Source: CAYOVG01 sp964407285 (GTDB taxonomy: Bacteria > Desulfobacterota > Syntrophobacteria > Syntrophobacterales > Syntrophobacteraceae). From it: a stretch of DNA of 10,577 bases. Location of the stretch: positions 1 to 10,577 of the forward strand of contig CAYOVG010000258.1 in assembly GCA_964407285.1 (NCBI GenBank), given 5' to 3'. Below the pieces are notes generated by a model, which searched no databases, had not been told where the DNA came from, and saw nothing but the letters and a program-made list of their open reading frames with translations. Below are positions 8,072 to 10,577 of the stretch, piece by piece; position 1 is the stretch's first letter, and each line of letters begins with the position of its first letter. The translations under genes were made by a program, and so were the position numbers.

Positions 8072-8104
8072 AGAGCCGCACTGGTCGCCGGATCGTGCGG
8101 CTCT
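8072..8104. terminator. Perfect 10-bp stem-loop between lipoprotein and next gene
   Basis: AGAGCCGCAC (8072-8081) pairs exactly with GTGCGGCTCT (8095-8104) around a 13-nt loop. On the plus strand no T-run follows, so it is at most a weak terminator or an RNA-processing or stabilising hairpin that could set different levels for upstream and downstream genes. On the minus strand the stem is followed by a TTTT-containing tract, giving a better intrinsic-terminator shape, though no minus-strand gene is seen here. Confidence 0.45.
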
Positions 8105-8134
8105 GCCGTCTCCGCCTGCGAGGAAGGATTGAAA

Positions 8135-8332
8135 ATGAATTTACAGCAAAAGATTGCCATAGTGATCGTTGATATTATAATTGTTGTTGAGTTGTGCATA
8201 AGCATGTTCCTTGCGGCCAAGAATGCCGATACGCTCACCCCGGTGTTCATGAAGTCGTTTTTCGCCATGCTGGCGCCGACTCTCATTTTGGCTGGAGTTG
8301 CAGTGAAGAAGCTCCGAACGGAGCACGCATAG
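8135..8332 (+). CDS. 65-aa two-helix membrane protein, unknown function
   Basis: The start is ATG 8135, with GAGGAAGGA (8120-8128) six bases upstream; a TTG two codons earlier is less likely. The product has two hydrophobic helices (about 7-28 and 42-58) joined by a short polar loop (AKNADTLTPVFMK) and ends in KKLRTEHA, so both ends probably face the cytoplasm. I recognise no family. It lies 88 nt after the lipoprotein and only 9 nt before the next membrane protein, which argues for joint production with the 268-aa protein. Its size and shape suit a small auxiliary subunit of a membrane complex. Confidence 0.7.
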   Translation: MNLQQKIAIVIVDIIIVVELCISMFLAAKNADTLTPVFMKSFFAMLAPTLILAGVAVKKLRTEHA

Positions 8333-8341
8333 GTCGGGTTC

Positions 8342-9148
8342 ATGAATCTGGAAAAGCTCTCCCGTTTGAGAAAGTCGGCGGGCAAACTGGCCGCCCTACT
8401 TATCGTTGTCTTCATCCTGGCGGCCTTCGATGGAATTATTTCCACTTTCGGCCGTCCGCCCAATCTTTATGAGATGTTGCCGGGAGGCGCATCGAAGATC
8501 AACGGGTATCTCGCGGAGGATGTCGGCGACATCGGCGAACTGGTCTACACGAGTTCTTCGGACCGGATTCAACTCACTTTTGAGGCGGTGCACCGCGGGT
8601 TCTGGCTCGGAGGCCAGATGTGGCGAGGAGTGGTCGAGGTCTCACCCGGGATCGACCCCGGGGAATACACACTCGTGGTCGTACGCAAAGGGAGCGAACC
8701 GCAAAAGAATCAGGCGCCGTTCACCATTCGTGTTTATAGTAGTGCTGAGGAAATGCGGCAGGCGGCCAGGTCCGTGATTACCCGTTATTTCGGGTTTTCT
8801 CCATGGGCCGTCATGGCTGCATCGCTCCTGCCGATCCTGGCGACTTTTCTGATTGTTTTTCTGCTGTCCAGGAGCATGGACAAGGCGCTCGCCCTGCAAG
8901 GAAAAGCGGTCGTATACATGGCCATGCCCAGGCAGGACGACGGGGGAGGGTTCAATATCGCTTTCGGTTTGGGAACCGCACATGGCGTTAAAACGGGAGA
9001 CCACCTTACGCTCCTCGACAAAGCCGGAGCGCCCGTGGGAAGCGTCGAGGTGCTTCAGGTTATGAACGACGACTCCATTGCGTTGGCGGGACCCGGTTCC
9101 GGCGTCGAACCGGGTTTTTTCGTCCGGCGCGCCGATCTCAACGGATAA
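8342..9148 (+). CDS. 268-aa two-helix envelope protein, unknown function
   Basis: I recognise no established family. Order of parts: basic N-terminus; transmembrane helix about 15-35; extracytoplasmic domain about 37-152 rich in beta-type sequence (GEYTLVVVRKG, PFTIRVYSS); second helix about 155-176; and a cytoplasmic domain about 185-268. The last part (GTAHGVKTGDHLTLLDKAG then PVGSVEVLQVMNDDSIAL and GVEPGFFVRR) has the rhythm of a small beta-barrel like the C-terminal domain of FlgT-type proteins; this is a pattern impression only. The ribosome site is weak, and the gene starts 9 nt after the 65-aa gene, so coupling to it is likely. Its topology, with folded domains on both sides of the membrane, suits a link between the lipoprotein side and the cytoplasmic parts of the system. 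Confidence 0.78.
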   Translation: MNLEKLSRLRKSAGKLAALLIVVFILAAFDGIISTFGRPPNLYEMLPGGASKINGYLAEDVGDIGELVYTSSSDRIQLTFEAVHRGFWLGGQMWRGVVEVSPGIDPGEYTLVVVRKGSEPQKNQAPFTIRVYSSAEEMRQAARSVITRYFGFSPWAVMAASLLPILATFLIVFLLSRSMDKALALQGKAVVYMAMPRQDDGGGFNIAFGLGTAHGVKTGDHLTLLDKAGAPVGSVEVLQVMNDDSIALAGPGSGVEPGFFVRRADLNG

Positions 9149-9246
9149 ACCCGAGAGCCGATGAGGCGCTAGGATGGCGGAGTCTCCAGCCCTCTTAGGG
9201 CCGAATGAGCGGCTTCAATCTGAACCGGCAGAGGAGGCATTTTGCC

Positions 9247-10503
9247 ATGAACGAGCCCTACCTGGATGATCCTTTCGAAGATGAAGCCGTTTATCCCCTG
9301 TACAAGTCCACCGTGTCCCCCGAGGAATCCTACTACCAGATGCGGCAGGCCTACAACAACCTGGAAACCAGGTATAAGAGGTACTTTGAAGCATCGCCGG
9401 ACACGAGATTCGTCGTTACGGAAGACGGCAGGCTTGTCGATGTCAATCGCGCCGGCGTGGAGTTGTTCGGATTCAGCAACCGGCAGGAGATGCTTCAGAA
9501 GGCGTCCCTTGTCGATCTGCTCTGGGTGCGGGAGACCAGGAAGCGCTTGAGGCGCAATATTATGAAGTACGGAAGCCTCAAGGACTACGAAATCGAGATG
9601 AAAAAACTCGACGGCGCGAAGTTCACCGCCGCCCTCACGGCGAACATCTGGTTCGAGGAGGACGGGACCGTCTTCTATGAAGGCCATCTGCGCGATATCA
9701 CGGAACAGAAGAGAAGGCAGGATGCGCTCATTGAATCCGAACAGCGCATCCGCATGCTCAACGAGCAAATCCTCCAGATGGTCATGGTCATGGCGCACGA
9801 TATACGGGCCCCTCACATTGCCGTTGCGGCCACCTTGAAGCTGCTGCTGCGGGGAACCTACGGAAAGATGGACGAGAGCGTCGAGAATACCCTCAAGGAC
9901 CTGCTGGGAAGAGTCATTCACACCCTCGGCATTGCGGAAGACTGTCTCGGAAAAGCGTACGCTGTAGGAAATACCGCCAAAGTGGAGCAGGAAGTGCTCG
10001 ACCTCAGGCAGGACGTCATAGATCCCGTTCTGGACGAACTGGCCAACGAGATAGAGAAAAACGAGATTACCATAGATAACCGCATGGGGGCCATTCCCGC
10101 CCGCACCATTTCCGTGAATGCGAACAAGATCTGGCTCAAAGTGGTCTACAGGAACCTTTTCAAAAACGCCATCAAGTATGGCGGCAAGGGTTGCACCGTG
10201 GCTTTCGGCTTCGAGGACCGGGGTCCCCACTACCGGCTGCACGTGTACAACAGCGGCGTGCCGATTCCCGTCGAGGACCGGGAAAGGCTCTTCACCGAAT
10301 TCGGAAAGATCGGCGACCCCTCGTCACCCGACAACAGGGACAGTATGGGGATGGGGCTTTACCTGATTCGTGAAATAGTCAGCAAGCACGGCGGCCGGAT
10401 ATGGTATGAAGCCACAACGGACGGTTCCGACTTCATTTTCACTCTGCCGAAAGAAGACGAAGAGAAAAAAGGCGGGCAGGAAAAAAGCGGAATGACGGAA
10501 TGA
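9247..10503 (+). CDS. Soluble PAS-domain histidine kinase
   Basis: A 418-aa kinase without transmembrane segments. ATG 9247 is chosen because GAGGAGG (9231-9237) is ideally placed; ATG 9205 would add 14 residues without a ribosome site. Parts: PAS domain about 40-157 closing with HLRDITEQKRR, helical linker, HisKA-like domain with H184 in MAHDIRAPH, N-box NLFKNAI (N303, N307), and an ATPase lid with GMGLYL and a final HGGRIWYEA strand. Two oddities: the G1 motif reads YNSGVPIP, with N335 where most kinases have the adenine-binding Asp, and the E/D-x-x-T/N phosphatase pattern after the histidine is D-x-x-A. Both occur in some natural kinases, so activity is not excluded. It is the last gene of the sigma-54 operon, with no response regulator beside it, so its partner may be the stand-alone receiver at 4562 or the NtrC-type regulator. 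Confidence 0.9.
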   Translation: MNEPYLDDPFEDEAVYPLYKSTVSPEESYYQMRQAYNNLETRYKRYFEASPDTRFVVTEDGRLVDVNRAGVELFGFSNRQEMLQKASLVDLLWVRETRKRLRRNIMKYGSLKDYEIEMKKLDGAKFTAALTANIWFEEDGTVFYEGHLRDITEQKRRQDALIESEQRIRMLNEQILQMVMVMAHDIRAPHIAVAATLKLLLRGTYGKMDESVENTLKDLLGRVIHTLGIAEDCLGKAYAVGNTAKVEQEVLDLRQDVIDPVLDELANEIEKNEITIDNRMGAIPARTISVNANKIWLKVVYRNLFKNAIKYGGKGCTVAFGFEDRGPHYRLHVYNSGVPIPVEDRERLFTEFGKIGDPSSPDNRDSMGMGLYLIREIVSKHGGRIWYEATTDGSDFIFTLPKEDEEKKGGQEKSGMTE

Positions 10504-10511
10504 AAAGCGGG

Positions 10512-10537
10512 CGGGATGACGGAAGCGCGTCATCCCG
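10512..10537 (+). terminator. Rho-independent terminator-like hairpin ending the operon
   Basis: CGGGATGACG (10512-10521) pairs perfectly with CGTCATCCCG (10528-10537) around the 6-nt loop GAAGCG, beginning nine bases after the kinase stop codon. The tail TCGTTT contains only a short T-run, so termination may be partial, but the stem is strong and its position is right for the operon end. The remaining 40 bases to the window edge show nothing I can assign. Confidence 0.7.
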
Positions 10538-10577
10538 TCGTTTCCCCGAGGCCGTCCAGGTGGTAATTGCCTTCCAT

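Noticed and set aside
9205..9246. Earlier start (ATG 9205) for the soluble kinase
   Set aside because: No ribosome site precedes it, while GAGGAGG is well placed for ATG 9247.
10530..10577. End of a minus-strand gene entering from the right
   Set aside because: A 15-codon minus-strand frame closes with TGA at 10532-10530 inside the terminator hairpin, but the stretch is too short to distinguish from chance.

Overview
The window reads as chromosomal DNA of a GC-rich Gram-negative bacterium, most likely a sulfate-reducing or syntrophic member of the Desulfobacterota (former Deltaproteobacteria; Syntrophobacter- or Desulfovibrio-like). The basis is the gene style: an NtrC-type sigma-54 activator, Cache/PAS sensor kinases, a TauE/SafE permease grouped with a universal stress protein, and an outer-membrane-type lipoprotein. 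The taxonomic assignment is an inference from remembered protein style, not from a search.

Layout. Positions 1-379 hold no convincing gene. A sigma-54-dependent response regulator (380-1783, minus strand) diverges from a membrane-bound Cache-PAS histidine kinase (2145-4367, plus). The 361-bp region between them carries three copies of a 19-bp element (TGTCnCC-N4-AGTTTCAC) at exact 30-bp intervals. After the kinase come three helically phased CCGTTG repeats, an imperfect sigma-54-like promoter, a possible 28-codon leader ORF and a stand-alone receiver protein (4562-4948), which overlaps the leader by ATGA.

A 516-bp non-coding stretch follows. It contains two more copies of the 19-bp element (5215-5255, one of them a perfect dyad), an A-rich run and a full-consensus sigma-54 promoter (5362-5377). 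Downstream, seven same-strand genes with good ribosome sites in most cases run to a strong hairpin at 10512-10537: universal stress protein, a 98-aa secreted/membrane protein, a TauE/SafE-family permease, a lipoprotein, a 65-aa two-helix membrane protein, a 268-aa two-helix envelope protein, and a soluble PAS histidine kinase.

Working model (inference). The divergent kinase/regulator pair senses a periplasmic ligand. The phosphorylated regulator binds the 19-bp elements at both loci, and from 5215-5255 it activates the sigma-54 promoter of the permease operon at a typical enhancer distance. The operon would supply an anion (sulfite, sulfonate or another sulfur/organic anion) transporter with several uncharacterised envelope partners, a stress protein and its own cytosolic kinase. 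The main rival view is that the 19-bp repeats are leftover ends of an insertion sequence that landed in both intergenic regions.
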